The notes: generated by a model from the sequence alone, not told the origin. A stretch of DNA of 64,000 nucleotides from Paenibacillus sp. MMS20-IR301 (GCF_032302195.1 NZ_CP135275.1:2604001-2668000); one strand, 5' to 3'. Shown: positions 26,795-35,953, counted from the stretch's first letter. Translations and numbers: made by a program.

Positions 26795-27364
26795 TTACTG
26801 CTTCTCATATTTGTACAAAAGCCCGTTATGCGGATAGCCCATCCGCTGACCCTTATACCCTCTGCGCCGGAGCTCATCGTCCAGCATCTTCATGAACACC
26901 CCGTGGCTGACCATCAGCACACGCCCTTCCGGCAGCGCCGATTCAGCTTCTGCCAACAGCTTGTCTATTACTGTAGCAGCACGCTGCCGGACCGCAGCTC
27001 TGCTCTCCGGCTGGGAAGGATGCCCCGCTGCCCAGGCCAGCCGTCCGAACACCAGCCAGCAGGACACCGGCAGGCGCAGTCCGCCAAGCTTCAGCTTTCC
27101 CGGACGGAATGCGGTTATACCAACTTCTCTTAACTGCCCGGAATAGATGAATTCTTTTGCCGCAAAATAGCTTGCCGTATGTACCGCCCTCGCCTGATCA
27201 CTGCATAGACACAAATCCCACTGCTGCTCATTGCCGCGGGCTTCCGGTCTCCGGATTGGCGCTGTCTCATAGCCTTCATTCCACTGGTCGAACTGCTCTG
27301 CAGTCAGCCACCGTCCCGGATGCGGATGCTCCACTTTGAAATGCCTGACCAGCCCCAGCATCAT
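26795..27364 (-). CDS. Histidine phosphatase family protein
   Basis: A 189-residue protein of the phosphoglycerate-mutase-like superfamily. The phosphohistidine motif appears as Leu-Val-Arg-His-Phe near residue 7 (Phe instead of the usual Gly) and the second histidine as Met-Val-Ser-His-Gly near residue 155; Cys-Ser-Asp-Gln-Ala-Arg-Ala holds the second arginine. The start at 27364 follows GGAGG; the longer frame has no ribosome site. Substrate unknown. Confidence 0.8.
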   Translation of the reverse strand: MMLGLVRHFKVEHPHPGRWLTAEQFDQWNEGYETAPIRRPEARGNEQQWDLCLCSDQARAVHTASYFAAKEFIYSGQLREVGITAFRPGKLKLGGLRLPVSCWLVFGRLAWAAGHPSQPESRAAVRQRAATVIDKLLAEAESALPEGRVLMVSHGVFMKMLDDELRRRGYKGQRMGYPHNGLLYKYEKQ

Positions 27365-27488
27365 TCCCTGAGTCCTCCGGCGCCAGCCGGCCCGGCATGG
27401 ACGGTCCGGATTTCTGTCCCGCTGCCGCAGCTGCTGATCCGCTTCATTACTATGTTCACCGGCATTCTCTCCTCTCAAGTGACGGCGG

Positions 27489-27929
27489 TTACTTCCCGTT
27501 CTTCAGTTCAAACTCCTCGCTGTGCCCGTCCCACTCTACATTCACCTTAATTACAGAATCCTCATGTTCAAAAGAACCTGATCCATTGCCGCCCATCTTC
27601 AGCAGTGCCACCGGAACAGGACCCTCCATCGTCTGGCTGCCGCCGCCGCTTCTGCCTTTATACTTGTAGGTCAGCTGCTTAATTTCACCGAGATCTGACT
27701 GCTTTCCTTTATATTTAAGCTCGAATGAGTATCTTTTGCTGGAGACGGAATCCTTGACCCGGTCATTTTTGATAACCAGCTTCTGGCTCGCTTCCTGCTC
27801 GAATACTGCGGACCAGGTCTCACTCTCCCCCCGGAACGTATAATTGTAATGGGTGGTTTCCGTATTGCAGGAGGTAAGCAGCATAAGCATGATTGCGGGA
27901 AGCAGCAGCACGTGCAGAAGTTTTTTCAT
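27489..27929 (-). CDS. Small lipoprotein of unknown function
   Basis: A 146-residue lipoprotein with the lipobox Leu-Thr-Ser-Cys (Cys21). The mature part is beta-rich and strongly charged, with Gly-Gly-Gly-Ser near residue 97. The ATG follows AGAGGG. It lies 25 bases after the P-loop gene and is probably cotranscribed with it. I do not recognise the domain. Confidence 0.78.
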   Translation of the reverse strand: MKKLLHVLLLPAIMLMLLTSCNTETTHYNYTFRGESETWSAVFEQEASQKLVIKNDRVKDSVSSKRYSFELKYKGKQSDLGEIKQLTYKYKGRSGGGSQTMEGPVPVALLKMGGNGSGSFEHEDSVIKVNVEWDGHSEEFELKNGK

Positions 27930-27954
27930 GTTTAGCCCTCTTTTCTGTAACAGA

Positions 27955-28485
27955 TTAATTGAAATATTGCATGGCAGCAGCGACCCGCTCTTCCACCGTC
28001 AGATCCCCCTCCAGACGCAGCACATCACAGGTCAGCCCGGACATCCATTCCTCATGCAGCACCTTGCTCCGGACCTCGGGACCCGCTGTATCATACAACG
28101 CCGCCCAGGCCATGAATTCCTGTACATCGTCATATTTGCTTCCGCCCGGCAGAGCTTCATCTCCGTAACGCTCATATTCCCTTACCCTGAGCCGTTCCAG
28201 ACGAAGCTGCGGAGGCAGCCACAGGAAGATCACCAGATCGAATTCACCCCGCAGCGCATCCCCCCAGCCACAGATGGCACCAGTTAGAATCCACGGCTCC
28301 TGCTGCTTAAGATCGTGCCCCAGCCGGTTCAGCCGCTCTGTAACATCAGTCTGTCTGCTGTATTTCTGCTCCCAAAAGTAATCGTCACTATCAAGCTGTA
28401 CATGCGGCAGCCTGGCCGCCAGCGCCTTCCCGAGTGTGGTCGTTCCGGCCCCGGAGGCGCCCATGATATGAATTCTCCGTTTCAT
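27955..28485 (-). CDS. P-loop NTPase, adenylate-kinase-like, with atypical Walker A
   Basis: A 176-residue cytoplasmic protein of the small-kinase type. The N-terminal strand and loop read Gly-Ala-Ser-Gly-Ala-Gly-Thr-Thr-Thr, where the usual lysine is replaced by threonine. Asp-Ser-Asp-Asp-Tyr-Phe-Trp near residue 33 and Leu-Arg-Val-Arg-Glu-Tyr-Glu-Arg-Tyr-Gly near 100 resemble substrate and lid regions of nucleoside-kinase-like proteins. The Gly-Thr-Thr-Thr loop recurs in this Firmicutes group as I recall, so it may be native rather than a defect. Substrate unknown. Ribosome site AGGAGG. Confidence 0.8.
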   Translation of the reverse strand: MKRRIHIMGASGAGTTTLGKALAARLPHVQLDSDDYFWEQKYSRQTDVTERLNRLGHDLKQQEPWILTGAICGWGDALRGEFDLVIFLWLPPQLRLERLRVREYERYGDEALPGGSKYDDVQEFMAWAALYDTAGPEVRSKVLHEEWMSGLTCDVLRLEGDLTVEERVAAAMQYFN

Positions 28486-28794
28486 AGTTCCTCCTGATCA
28501 TAGAAGCTAATACTCGTTTGTATATTTTACCATATCCAAGTTCCGATTCCCATGTTCCCCCGCTCTGGCTGCCTCTTTCCCGTTGCCTGTAGATTCCTTA
28601 CGGACCTGACAGCCTCTATTGGCTGCATAATCGCCCCTCCGTCCGGTCTAACGGACACCAGCGGCCTTATTTTCCCGCCAGCGGCGCTTATTCCGGTAAT
28701 TATCAGCAAATAAAGGCGCTGGTGGGATTAGAATGGAAAGTGGACGACTGTTAACGGACGGAGGGATTAATAAGAGCAACGGAGGTGCGTCCCT

Positions 28795-29112
28795 ATGGGA
28801 GAAAAACGACAACGGTACAACGAAGAATATAAGAAGCAAACGGTAAAGTTCATTCAAGAACAGACGAAGAGCTTAGGGGACATCGCGCAAGAGCTGGACA
28901 TTCCGAAAAGTACGCTGCACCAGTGGATGGGGCAATACCGGGAGCTAAAGAATGAACCGGTCGCAAGTATGGATCGTGTGCGGGAACTCGAAGCCGAGCT
29001 CCAAGAGATGCGCCGTCAGCTTCAGGAGAAAGACACTCAACTTGCTGACACGGAGGAAGAACTAGCGATCGTAAAAAAAGCAGTGCACATCTTCAGCAAA
29101 CCAAGGAACTAA
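28795..29112 (+). CDS. IS3-family transposase OrfA (copy 2)
   Basis: A 105-residue helix-turn-helix and coiled-coil protein with the same amino-acid sequence as the OrfA at 17494-17811. Three silent differences were seen (Thr-Val-Lys and Arg-Val-Arg codons). It ends just beyond the A7 slippery site at 29073-29079. Confidence 0.93.
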   Translation: MGEKRQRYNEEYKKQTVKFIQEQTKSLGDIAQELDIPKSTLHQWMGQYRELKNEPVASMDRVRELEAELQEMRRQLQEKDTQLADTEEELAIVKKAVHIFSKPRN

Positions 29113-29123
29113 GATTCCAGTTC

Positions 29124-29987
29124 ATGAAGGACCATCGCTCCGAGTTTCGCTTGGAGAAGATGTGCAATACCCTACAGGTATCCAGGAGCGGATATTACAA
29201 GTGGCTCAATGCCAAAGCCAGTTTGCAGGCACTCCGCAAGGCAGCCGTTATGGAGCGAATCCGGTACCATTTTGACGATCATAAAAAACGGTATGGAAGT
29301 CCGAAGATCACCCGCCTGCTGCATCAGGAAGGCTATACGGTCACGAAACGCACAGTGAGTGTGTACATGCGAGAAATGAAGCTCCGCTCTATTGTATCTA
29401 AGCCATACCGTGTGCAGACGACCGATTCCAAGCATAGCAATCCCGTTGCACCAAACACACTGAACCAAGAGTTTAAGGTGCTTAAGCCCAATACCGTATG
29501 GGTCACGGACATCACGTATATCCCTTGTCGTGGAGGTCGCTTATACCTAGCTAGCGTCATGGATCTATGCACGCGAGAAATCGTAGGGTGGCGGCTGTAT
29601 AACCATATGGAGACGAGCCTGGTCTTAGACGCGCTGCAGGCAGCTTACACGGCGAAGCGGCCCGGCGAGGGCCTACTGCATCACTCTGACCGAGGGTCTC
29701 AATATACCTCAAAAGAATATGTCGACCAACTAAAGACATACCACATGAAATCCAGCATGAGCCGTAAAGGAAACTGTTACGATAACGCCTGCATTGAGTC
29801 TTGGCACAGTATTTTAAAGAAAGAGCTCATCTACTGTAATCCGCGCTTTAAAAACCCGGAACAGGCATATGATGCTATTTTCCAATACATTGAGTTCTAT
29901 TACAATCGCAAGCGAATGCACAGCTCGCTGGGGTATCTTTCCCCCGCCCGCTTTGCTAAGCAATTCACTAAAAAATCCGTTGCGTGA
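29124..29987 (+). CDS. IS3-family transposase OrfB (copy 2)
   Basis: A 287-residue DDE transposase identical in protein sequence to copy 1, with Asp129, Asp189 and Glu225. Four silent differences were seen: Ala codons near residues 170-175, the Cys codon near 218 and the Phe codon near 238. The intact frame suggests the element can still move. Confidence 0.94.
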   Translation: MKDHRSEFRLEKMCNTLQVSRSGYYKWLNAKASLQALRKAAVMERIRYHFDDHKKRYGSPKITRLLHQEGYTVTKRTVSVYMREMKLRSIVSKPYRVQTTDSKHSNPVAPNTLNQEFKVLKPNTVWVTDITYIPCRGGRLYLASVMDLCTREIVGWRLYNHMETSLVLDALQAAYTAKRPGEGLLHHSDRGSQYTSKEYVDQLKTYHMKSSMSRKGNCYDNACIESWHSILKKELIYCNPRFKNPEQAYDAIFQYIEFYYNRKRMHSSLGYLSPARFAKQFTKKSVA

Positions 29988-30210
29988 CAGTCTACTTTCT
30001 TGACAGAAGTCCATGGTGTCCGTTAGCACAACAAAACCGGGTTCACCGCACAAATAAGGTCCGCCTGGTCCGCAACGACCGCAAGCTGCTCTCCTTACAA
30101 CGCCACAGCAAACAAGCCGCAGACTGGAAGTCTGCAGCTAATCCGCCATACCACTCTGTATGCTCAGTTGTCTCACAATCCTGCCTGCTACACGCTACAC
30201 GCTTCGCGCT

Positions 30211-31617
30211 TCAGGTAATATCAGGCGGTAAACGCCGGGCCATCCCCGTAGCGACTGCCGCCCGGATGACGGCAAGACGTACCTGCTCGACAACCTTCTC
30301 GTTAAAAATACTCGGAATAATGTACTGCTCATTCCGCTCATCCGGATGAACCACTGCTGCAATGGCCTGCGCCGCTGCCAGCTTCATCTCCAGATTCACC
30401 GCCTTGGCCCGGCAGTCCAGCGCCCCGCGGAAAATCCCCGGGAAGCAGAGCACATTGTTAATCTGGTTGGGGTAGTCGCTTCTTCCTGTGGCGAGCACCC
30501 GCACATGCGGCTCAGCCAGCTCCGGCTCAATCTCCGGCAGCGGATTCGCCATAGCAAATACGATGTTATCCGGGGCCATGCTCTGCAGATGCTCCACCGT
30601 CAGGATGCCGCCGCCCGAGACTCCAATGAACACATCCGCACCGCGGACCGCTTCTGTAAGGCCGCCGCTGAGATTCTCCGGGTTGGTCGCATCCGCCAGC
30701 CAGCGCCACTCGGCATTGGCATATTCCCGGCCCCTGTGCAGAATCCCCTCCCGGTCTACGGCATAGATCCGCTGAGCGCCCGCTGCCAGCAGCAGACGGC
30801 AGATTGACACTCCCGCTGCGCCGATGCCGACCACGGCAATCCGGCAATCCGCCAGCTCTTTGTCTACAACCTTCAGCGCATTGAGCAGACCGGCCAGCGC
30901 CACAACCGAGGTTCCATGCTGATCATCATGAAATACGGGAATATCCAGCTCCTCCGCAAGCCGCCGCTCGATCTCGAAGCAGCGCGGGGAGGCGATATCC
31001 TCCAGGTTAATTCCGCCAAACCCGGGAGCAACCGCTTTCACAATCGAGATGATTTCGTCCGGGTCTTTCGTGTTCAGGCACAGCGGAAAAGCATCGATAT
31101 CCGCCAGCTGCTTGAACAGCATCGCCTTGCCCTCCATCACTGGCATTGCCGCCTCCGGCCCGATATCGCCGAGCCCCAGCACAGCGGTACCGTCGGTAAC
31201 CACGGCTACTGTATTTCTTTTCATCGTCAGGGAGTATGCCTTGCCGGGATCCTCTGCGATAGCCATACAGACACGGGCTACACCGGGCGTATAGACCAGT
31301 GACAGATCCTCGCGGTTCTTGATCGGCATCTTGGGGGTAACCTCAATTTTGCCGCCGAGATGGGCCAGGAAGGTCCGGTCCGATACATTGATTACTTTGA
31401 TCCCGGGCATGGAAGTCAGCGTCTGAACGATGGCACCGTTCGCCGCATCCTGCACATTGACGGTAAGATCCCTGGTCGTTGCTTCCTTGCCGGCGCGGAT
31501 TACGTCAATTGCCACAATATCCCCGCCTACAGCTGCCAGCCGTGATGCTACATCCCCGAAAGACGCTTCCGCCTTACGGATTTCCAGCCGGATAATCATC
31601 GTTGTTGCAATCGACAT
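30211..31617 (-). CDS. NAD(P)-dependent malic enzyme with N-terminal ACT domain
   Basis: This enzyme decarboxylates malate to pyruvate. The 468-residue form starts at 31617 after GGAGG. Residues 1-85 form an ACT-like regulatory domain, absent from shorter Bacillus malic enzymes such as YtsJ. The catalytic part follows: Ser-Leu-Val-Tyr-Thr-Pro-Gly-Val-Ala near 107, Val-Val-Thr-Asp-Gly-Thr-Ala-Val-Leu-Gly-Leu-Gly-Asp-Ile-Gly, Pro-Val-Phe-His-Asp-Asp-Gln-His-Gly-Thr, and the Rossmann loop Gly-Ile-Gly-Ala-Ala-Gly. The ACT domain suggests control by a small molecule. Monocistronic. Confidence 0.92.
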   Translation of the reverse strand: MSIATTMIIRLEIRKAEASFGDVASRLAAVGGDIVAIDVIRAGKEATTRDLTVNVQDAANGAIVQTLTSMPGIKVINVSDRTFLAHLGGKIEVTPKMPIKNREDLSLVYTPGVARVCMAIAEDPGKAYSLTMKRNTVAVVTDGTAVLGLGDIGPEAAMPVMEGKAMLFKQLADIDAFPLCLNTKDPDEIISIVKAVAPGFGGINLEDIASPRCFEIERRLAEELDIPVFHDDQHGTSVVALAGLLNALKVVDKELADCRIAVVGIGAAGVSICRLLLAAGAQRIYAVDREGILHRGREYANAEWRWLADATNPENLSGGLTEAVRGADVFIGVSGGGILTVEHLQSMAPDNIVFAMANPLPEIEPELAEPHVRVLATGRSDYPNQINNVLCFPGIFRGALDCRAKAVNLEMKLAAAQAIAAVVHPDERNEQYIIPSIFNEKVVEQVRLAVIRAAVATGMARRLPPDIT

Positions 31618-31698
31618 AGCGCTTGCCTCCTTATCGGACAGTTCTACGTCTAATATACTACATTTCACATTTTGTACATAATGACTGCTTACATCTGC

Positions 31699-32196
31699 TC
31701 ATTCCGGAACTTCCCAGTTCTCAGCAAGCTGCAGCAGACTCTCTTCCGCAGCATCCTCATCCCCGCCGAGCACCTTTGCCTCGAGATAGTAGGTCACGGG
31801 ATCGCCGCCGGCCTTAAGAGCCGGACGCTGAATACAAGCCCAGAAATAGGTGGTATCCGGAGCCGGAAATACCGCGCTCCCGCCCTGAACGAATTTGATC
31901 AGCTGTCCTTCACCAGCGGGAAGCTTAACGGGTCTCTTCCACAGCGTCTCGGAATGATTGGGAATACTGATATAACCATCCGGGTAACTCTGGTAGCCGA
32001 GTGTCAGCTCCAGCTGATCCAGTGTCACCGTCTCAGTTCCCTGCAAATATTGCGCAGGTTGAGCCGTACCTAGCCGCAGCCGGTTCTGTACAGGGTCTGC
32101 ACCGGCCTCGGATAGCAATGAGTACACTCCTCCTCCCGCCGCGAGGAGACAAACCACTGCGATAAACGTAAGTATGCTCCATTTTCTTCTGTTCAC
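31699..32196 (-). CDS. Membrane-anchored protein of unknown function
   Basis: A 165-residue protein starting with GTG after AAGGGGAGAG. One N-terminal membrane helix (about 7-28) precedes an extracytoplasmic domain with Leu-Gly-Tyr-Gln-Ser-Tyr-Pro-Asp-Gly-Tyr and an acidic C-terminus. No cysteine follows the helix, so a lipoprotein is unlikely. Family not recognised. It stands alone between the malic enzyme and the TetR gene. Confidence 0.7.
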   Translation of the reverse strand: MNRRKWSILTFIAVVCLLAAGGGVYSLLSEAGADPVQNRLRLGTAQPAQYLQGTETVTLDQLELTLGYQSYPDGYISIPNHSETLWKRPVKLPAGEGQLIKFVQGGSAVFPAPDTTYFWACIQRPALKAGGDPVTYYLEAKVLGGDEDAAEESLLQLAENWEVPE

Positions 32197-32265
32197 TTAG
32201 TAACTCTCCCCTTATCAGACTTTTGCAAGCTGCCACACATCCTGCTTTAATGTGTGTTTCAGACC

Positions 32266-32862
32266 TTATACGCTAAGCATCTTCATAATTGCGGTATAAC
32301 AGGACTCCTTAAATACATGATGAAGCTCATCATTATCCGCCATCAGCCACTGGATCAGGCAGCCGTCGATTACCGCCCGGATTACCGGGACCGTCACCTC
32401 CGGAGACAAGGTCCTGGAGAAGATCCCCTCCTCCTGCCCCAGCAGCAGAATCTCCGTGCTGATGCCGGCGCAGCTGTCATAGAAGCGCTGGTTAATCTCC
32501 CGGTATGCCGGAGTCCGGCTGGCCCGGGCCAGGAAATCCAGATAGACACGGTAGAACGAGCGGTTCTGCGCCGGACCGGGAAAGGCTGAATCTATATAGG
32601 CCATAAGTTTACCTGTGGCGGTGTGCTGCCCGGCTACAGCCTCCTGCTCTTTAGCCGAGATTTTACCGGTCAGCCATTCCAGAAGTTCAACCAGCACCGC
32701 TTCCTTATTCTCGAAATAGTAATGCACAACTCCTTTGCTGACCTCTGCCTGATCTGCAATGGTCTGCAACGTCACTGCATCGTACCCCCGTTCAGCTAAT
32801 GCCCGGAATGCTGCCTGCAGTATCTGCTTGCGCTTCTCTTCAGATTTCTTGTATCGCATCAT
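32266..32862 (-). CDS. TetR-family transcriptional repressor
   Basis: A 198-residue dimeric repressor. The N-terminal helix-turn-helix (about 12-58) has Arg-Lys-Gln-Ile-Leu-Gln-Ala-Ala-Phe and Val-Thr-Leu-Gln-Thr-Ile-Ala-Asp-Gln-Ala-Glu-Val-Ser-Lys-Gly-Val-Val-His-Tyr-Tyr-Phe. The C-terminal helical ligand domain is unassigned. GGAGG precedes tandem ATGs. It is divergent from a YhdH-type reductase, and a palindrome overlapping that gene's -35 box is the likely operator. Confidence 0.9.
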   Translation of the reverse strand: MMRYKKSEEKRKQILQAAFRALAERGYDAVTLQTIADQAEVSKGVVHYYFENKEAVLVELLEWLTGKISAKEQEAVAGQHTATGKLMAYIDSAFPGPAQNRSFYRVYLDFLARASRTPAYREINQRFYDSCAGISTEILLLGQEEGIFSRTLSPEVTVPVIRAVIDGCLIQWLMADNDELHHVFKESCYTAIMKMLSV

Positions 32863-32914
32863 AAGACCTCCGTCATTTATGCATAATGTGTATTATATCA
32901 TAGAAATTAAAAAG

Positions 32915-32943
32915 TTGACCGGTCAGAATAAATAATATATAAC
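32915..32943 (+). promoter_or_regulatory. Promoter of the YhdH-type gene with overlapping TetR operator
   Basis: TTGACC (32915-32920), 17 bases, TATAAC (32938-32943) make a good sigma-A promoter. The perfect palindrome TGACCGGTCA (32916-32925) covers the -35 box, as expected for repression by the divergent TetR protein. Confidence 0.65.
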
Positions 32944-32987
32944 AGAAACAGGATTACAAATTCAGTTCGTTTGAGGAGAGATTTGAA

Positions 32988-33983
32988 ATGGCACAGACCT
33001 TTCAGGCTTTGGTCGTAGACAACACAGAGGCTTTCTCAGTTAAGGTTGCACCTGTAACCCTGGATGAATTGCCTGCCGGTGAAGTACTCATTAAGGTAGC
33101 TTATTCCAGTGTAAACTATAAGGATGGATTAGCCAGCATCCCGAATGGCAATATTGTGCGGAATTACCCGTTCATTCCCGGCATCGATCTGTCAGGGACA
33201 GTTGTGTCTTCGGCCGACAGCCGGTTTCAGGAAGGCCAGCCAGTCATCGCTACAAGCTATGGCATCGGCGTCTCGCACTTTGGCGGCTACAGTGAATATG
33301 CACGGATCCCCGCTGACTGGGTTCTTCCACTGCCGGAAGGCTTAACGCTGCGGGAAGCGATGATCTACGGTACTGCCGGCTTCACAGCAGCAATGTCCGT
33401 CCAGGCGCTGGAGACCTCCGGAATGGCTCCGGACAAGGGCAAAGTACTCGTAACCGGCGCTACCGGAGGCGTCGGCGGTGCCGCTGTAGCCATCCTTGCC
33501 AAGCTCGGTTACCAGGTAACTGCCAGCACCGGCAGAACGGATGAAGCGGAATATCTGCAGGCTATAGGCGCAGCAGAAATCATCTCCCGCGAGGATGTGA
33601 CCGGCAGCGCGGTTAAAGCGCTCGACAAACAGCTCTGGCAGGCCGCAGTAGATTCTGTAGGAGGCACTCCGCTGGCTGCTGTACTGAGTAAAATCGCCTA
33701 TGGCGGAGCAGTTGCAGCGAGCGGTTTAACGGCGGGAACCGCAGTCCCAACCACGGTTATGCCGTTCATTCTGCGCGGAGTCAGCCTGCTCGGTATCGAT
33801 TCCGTAGCTTGTCCTGCACAGAAGCGGAGTGAGATCTGGCAGCGCATGGCAACCGATATGAAGCCGGACGGGCTGGACCAGCTGGTGGACCGCGAGATTA
33901 CCCTGCTGGAGCTGCCGGCAGCGCTTGAAGATATCCTCAATTCAAATACCCGGGGCCGGGTGCTTGTCCGTATGAACGGGTAG
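32988..33983 (+). CDS. YhdH/YhfP-family quinone or acrylyl-CoA reductase
   Basis: A 331-residue zinc-free MDR-superfamily oxidoreductase that should use NADPH. Ser-Ser-Val-Asn-Tyr-Lys-Asp (about residue 43) and the nucleotide loop Thr-Gly-Ala-Thr-Gly-Gly-Val-Gly-Gly (about 157) are family hallmarks, as is the C-terminal Asn-Thr-Arg-Gly-Arg-Val-Leu-Val. Known relatives reduce acrylyl-CoA (AcuI) or other electrophilic enones. GAGGAGAG lies at a good distance from the ATG. Probably induced by an electrophile or quinone through the divergent TetR protein. Confidence 0.9.
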   Translation: MAQTFQALVVDNTEAFSVKVAPVTLDELPAGEVLIKVAYSSVNYKDGLASIPNGNIVRNYPFIPGIDLSGTVVSSADSRFQEGQPVIATSYGIGVSHFGGYSEYARIPADWVLPLPEGLTLREAMIYGTAGFTAAMSVQALETSGMAPDKGKVLVTGATGGVGGAAVAILAKLGYQVTASTGRTDEAEYLQAIGAAEIISREDVTGSAVKALDKQLWQAAVDSVGGTPLAAVLSKIAYGGAVAASGLTAGTAVPTTVMPFILRGVSLLGIDSVACPAQKRSEIWQRMATDMKPDGLDQLVDREITLLELPAALEDILNSNTRGRVLVRMNG

Positions 33984-34079
33984 CGCGCGCCGTCTTTCCC
34001 GGTAAGCAGGGGCTGTCTCATAAGTAGATATTCTTACAACAGAGACAGGAATTTATTATCTTGAAAAAGTAAAATGACA

Positions 34080-34123
34080 GCAAAACAGCGATCCTTCGGT
34101 TATTGGAGGATCACTGTTTTGCG
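34080..34123. terminator. Hairpin at the left end of the IS1182 element
   Basis: GCAAAACAGCGATCCT pairs with AGGATCACTGTTTTGC across an 11-base loop, one mismatch. The transposase stop codon lies in the loop. A T-rich run follows rightwards (GTTTTT), so it may also block incoming transcripts. Confidence 0.6.
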
Positions 34124-35646
34124 TTTTTGGTCATTCGCAGCTTGCTTCAGTAGATTGTGAGCAAGGGAAAGCCATCCGACCTGGGGCGTCACTTTCTCCT
34201 TGCCGCGAAGCAGAAAACGCCGGAAGCCCCGGTTGTTCTTCAGTTGTCCAAATACGCTTTCTGGCTCCGTCATTCGACGAACGGCTAAGAGGTATCCTTC
34301 CTCGATTCGCAGCATTTTCCGAGCCTGCTTTTGGTACCGTAACCGTTCCAAACTCACCACAACTTCCCGATTTCCACTTGCCTTCGTGCAGCTTTCCTTT
34401 AGCGGACATCTTTCGCAGTTCTTACTTCGGTAATGACGCTTCTGAATTTCATATCCACTCTCTAAGATTTCCTTGCTCTCTTTGCGGAAATACAGCGTTT
34501 GTCCTGCCAGGCATGTCCAGCGATCCTCGGCTTCGTCGTACGTCCAGTTCTCAATCTTTCCGGCATTCGCTTTCCAGGCTTTGCTCTTTTCCTTATGGTA
34601 GCTGCCGTATTTCACGACCGCCTGAATCTCTTTCTTTTCTAGGTAGGCGTAGTTTTCTTCGCTGCTGTAACCTGCATCCGCGATTACGGTCTTTGGAAGT
34701 TTCCCAAGGATCTGCCTTGCTTTTTCCATGTGCGGCTGTAAACAGCGGGTGTCGGTCGGTCTTTGGTGTAGACTGTAGGCTAAAATAAACTGGTTTTCGG
34801 TCCCAATCTGTACATTGTAGCCCGGTTTCAGTTGGCCATTTCGCATGTGGTCTTCTTTCATTCGCATAAACGTCGCGTCTGAATCTGTTTTACTGAAGCG
34901 ATTTCGGTCGCCAAGCAGCTTTTGGTACTGTTCGTACTTCAGCAGCCGGGGAAGCAAATCCTTGCGTAGCTTCCGTACTGCCTTTTTTAGGGGCTTGTCT
35001 TAAGCTGAGCTTCAAGCTTTTGCACGGCTTGTTCGAGTTTCTCACTGCTCACTTCAGAACTTGAACCGAGTTCAACAAGATCTTTTCCTTGATTCGCCTG
35101 TTGTTCCTGCTCTTCTGCCGTTTCAATGTCAGCGAACAGGGCATGCACCTTTTCCTGCAGTTTGGCTTTGTGTTTGCTGACCGCCTTGCCCCACACAAAC
35201 GTATAGCGGTTGGCGTTCGCCTCCATTTTGGTTCCGTCCACAAAGTACTGCTCCAGTGAAACGTATTTTTCGTCAGCCAGAAACTGGAGTACGGCGGTAA
35301 ATACGGTTTCGAGAACGGTCTTCATCCGTTGGGAACGGAAACGATTCAACGTCCGAAAGTCTGGCCGCTGCCGACCAGCGAGCCACATGAAGGGAATATT
35401 CTCGCGTACCGCTTTGGCGATTTGGCGAGAGGAATAGATACGCTGAGTGTAGGCGTAAATAATGACTTTGGTCAGCATTTTAGGATGGTAGCTGTCACGG
35501 CCGCCCCCAGGGTAGGCAGCGTCAAAGATAGCGTCGTCCAGCCGACTAACGGCGGCATTCACGACACGAACGAGGTGGTTTTCTGGAATGTCTTCTTCTA
35601 AATCCATTGGCAGGCAAAGTTGGTCCATGGTATATAGGATGTACAA
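34100..35646 (-). pseudogene. IS1182-family transposase, frameshifted
   Basis: The N-terminal part runs from a TTG at 35646 (seven bases after AAGGAG) to a TAA at 34987-34989. The C-terminal part continues in another frame from about 34988 to 34100. Together they give about 515 residues, the normal length of this DDE transposase, with Met-Asp-Gln-Leu-Cys-Leu-Pro-Met-Asp-Leu near the start, Tyr-Phe-Val-Asp-Gly-Thr-Lys-Met-Glu-Ala-Asn in the first part and Ala-Asp-Ala-Gly-Tyr-Ser-Ser-Glu-Glu-Asn and a Cys-x2-Cys-x5-Cys cluster in the second. The break is at a C-run (AGC-CCC-TAA); re-reading one C restores the frame. A lost base is likelier than programmed shifting. Confidence 0.8.
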
Positions 35647-35907
35647 AGAAATCGCTCCTTTTGGGATGGTTGGGTGGTACCTCCATTTTACCAAAAAGGC
35701 GATTTTTTTTGTTTTTGTTGAAAAATGTGTATTATCCCGCTTAAACAGCGGAGAGGACGGAACGATTGTGGAAAAGCGGAAGCGTTCGCCTTGGTCTCCG
35801 GATTTTCACCGCTAAGGGGAATGAAAAAAATCTGGAGAGCACAGCGATTGGAACAACGGTCCGTTCACGCAGCGTCCACCCAAGTGCTCACATTGATCCA
35901 GCTCCGA

Positions 35908-35953
35908 AATAAAGAGCTGTCCCAAGCAGCCATTTCATGGCTTTTGGGACAGC
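35908..35953 (-). terminator. Hairpin at the right end of the IS1182 element
   Basis: GCTGTCCCAA (35916-35925) pairs with TTGGGACAGC (35944-35953), with an inner CCAT/ATGG pair. Read leftwards it is followed by TCTTTATTT. It overlaps the terminal repeat and would stop transcripts arriving from the cupin gene. Confidence 0.65.

Larger units (their letters stand above)
28723..30013 (+). mobile_element. IS3-family insertion sequence, copy 2
   Basis: The element is 1291 bp, one base longer than copy 1 through an extra T in the leader before orfA. It has the same orientation, termini and TGG target duplication (28720-28722 and 30014-30016). At least seven substitutions separate the coding parts of the two copies; all are synonymous. 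Confidence 0.9.
28596..30075. repeat. Nested inverted-repeat element, site 2, interrupted by IS3 copy 2
   Basis: Arms: A 28596-28622, B 28648-28676, B-prime 28704-28722 resuming at 30017, A-prime 30048-30075. B (CTAACGGACACCAGCGGCC) and B-prime without the IS (GGCGCTGGTGTCCGTTAG) are nearly perfect complements. Without the IS and one TGG copy the unit is 186 bp, as at site 3. Confidence 0.75.

Noticed and set aside
17423..30013. Composite transposon formed by the two IS3 copies
   Set aside because: Each copy has its own TGG duplication and sits in a separate repeat element, which fits two independent insertions better.
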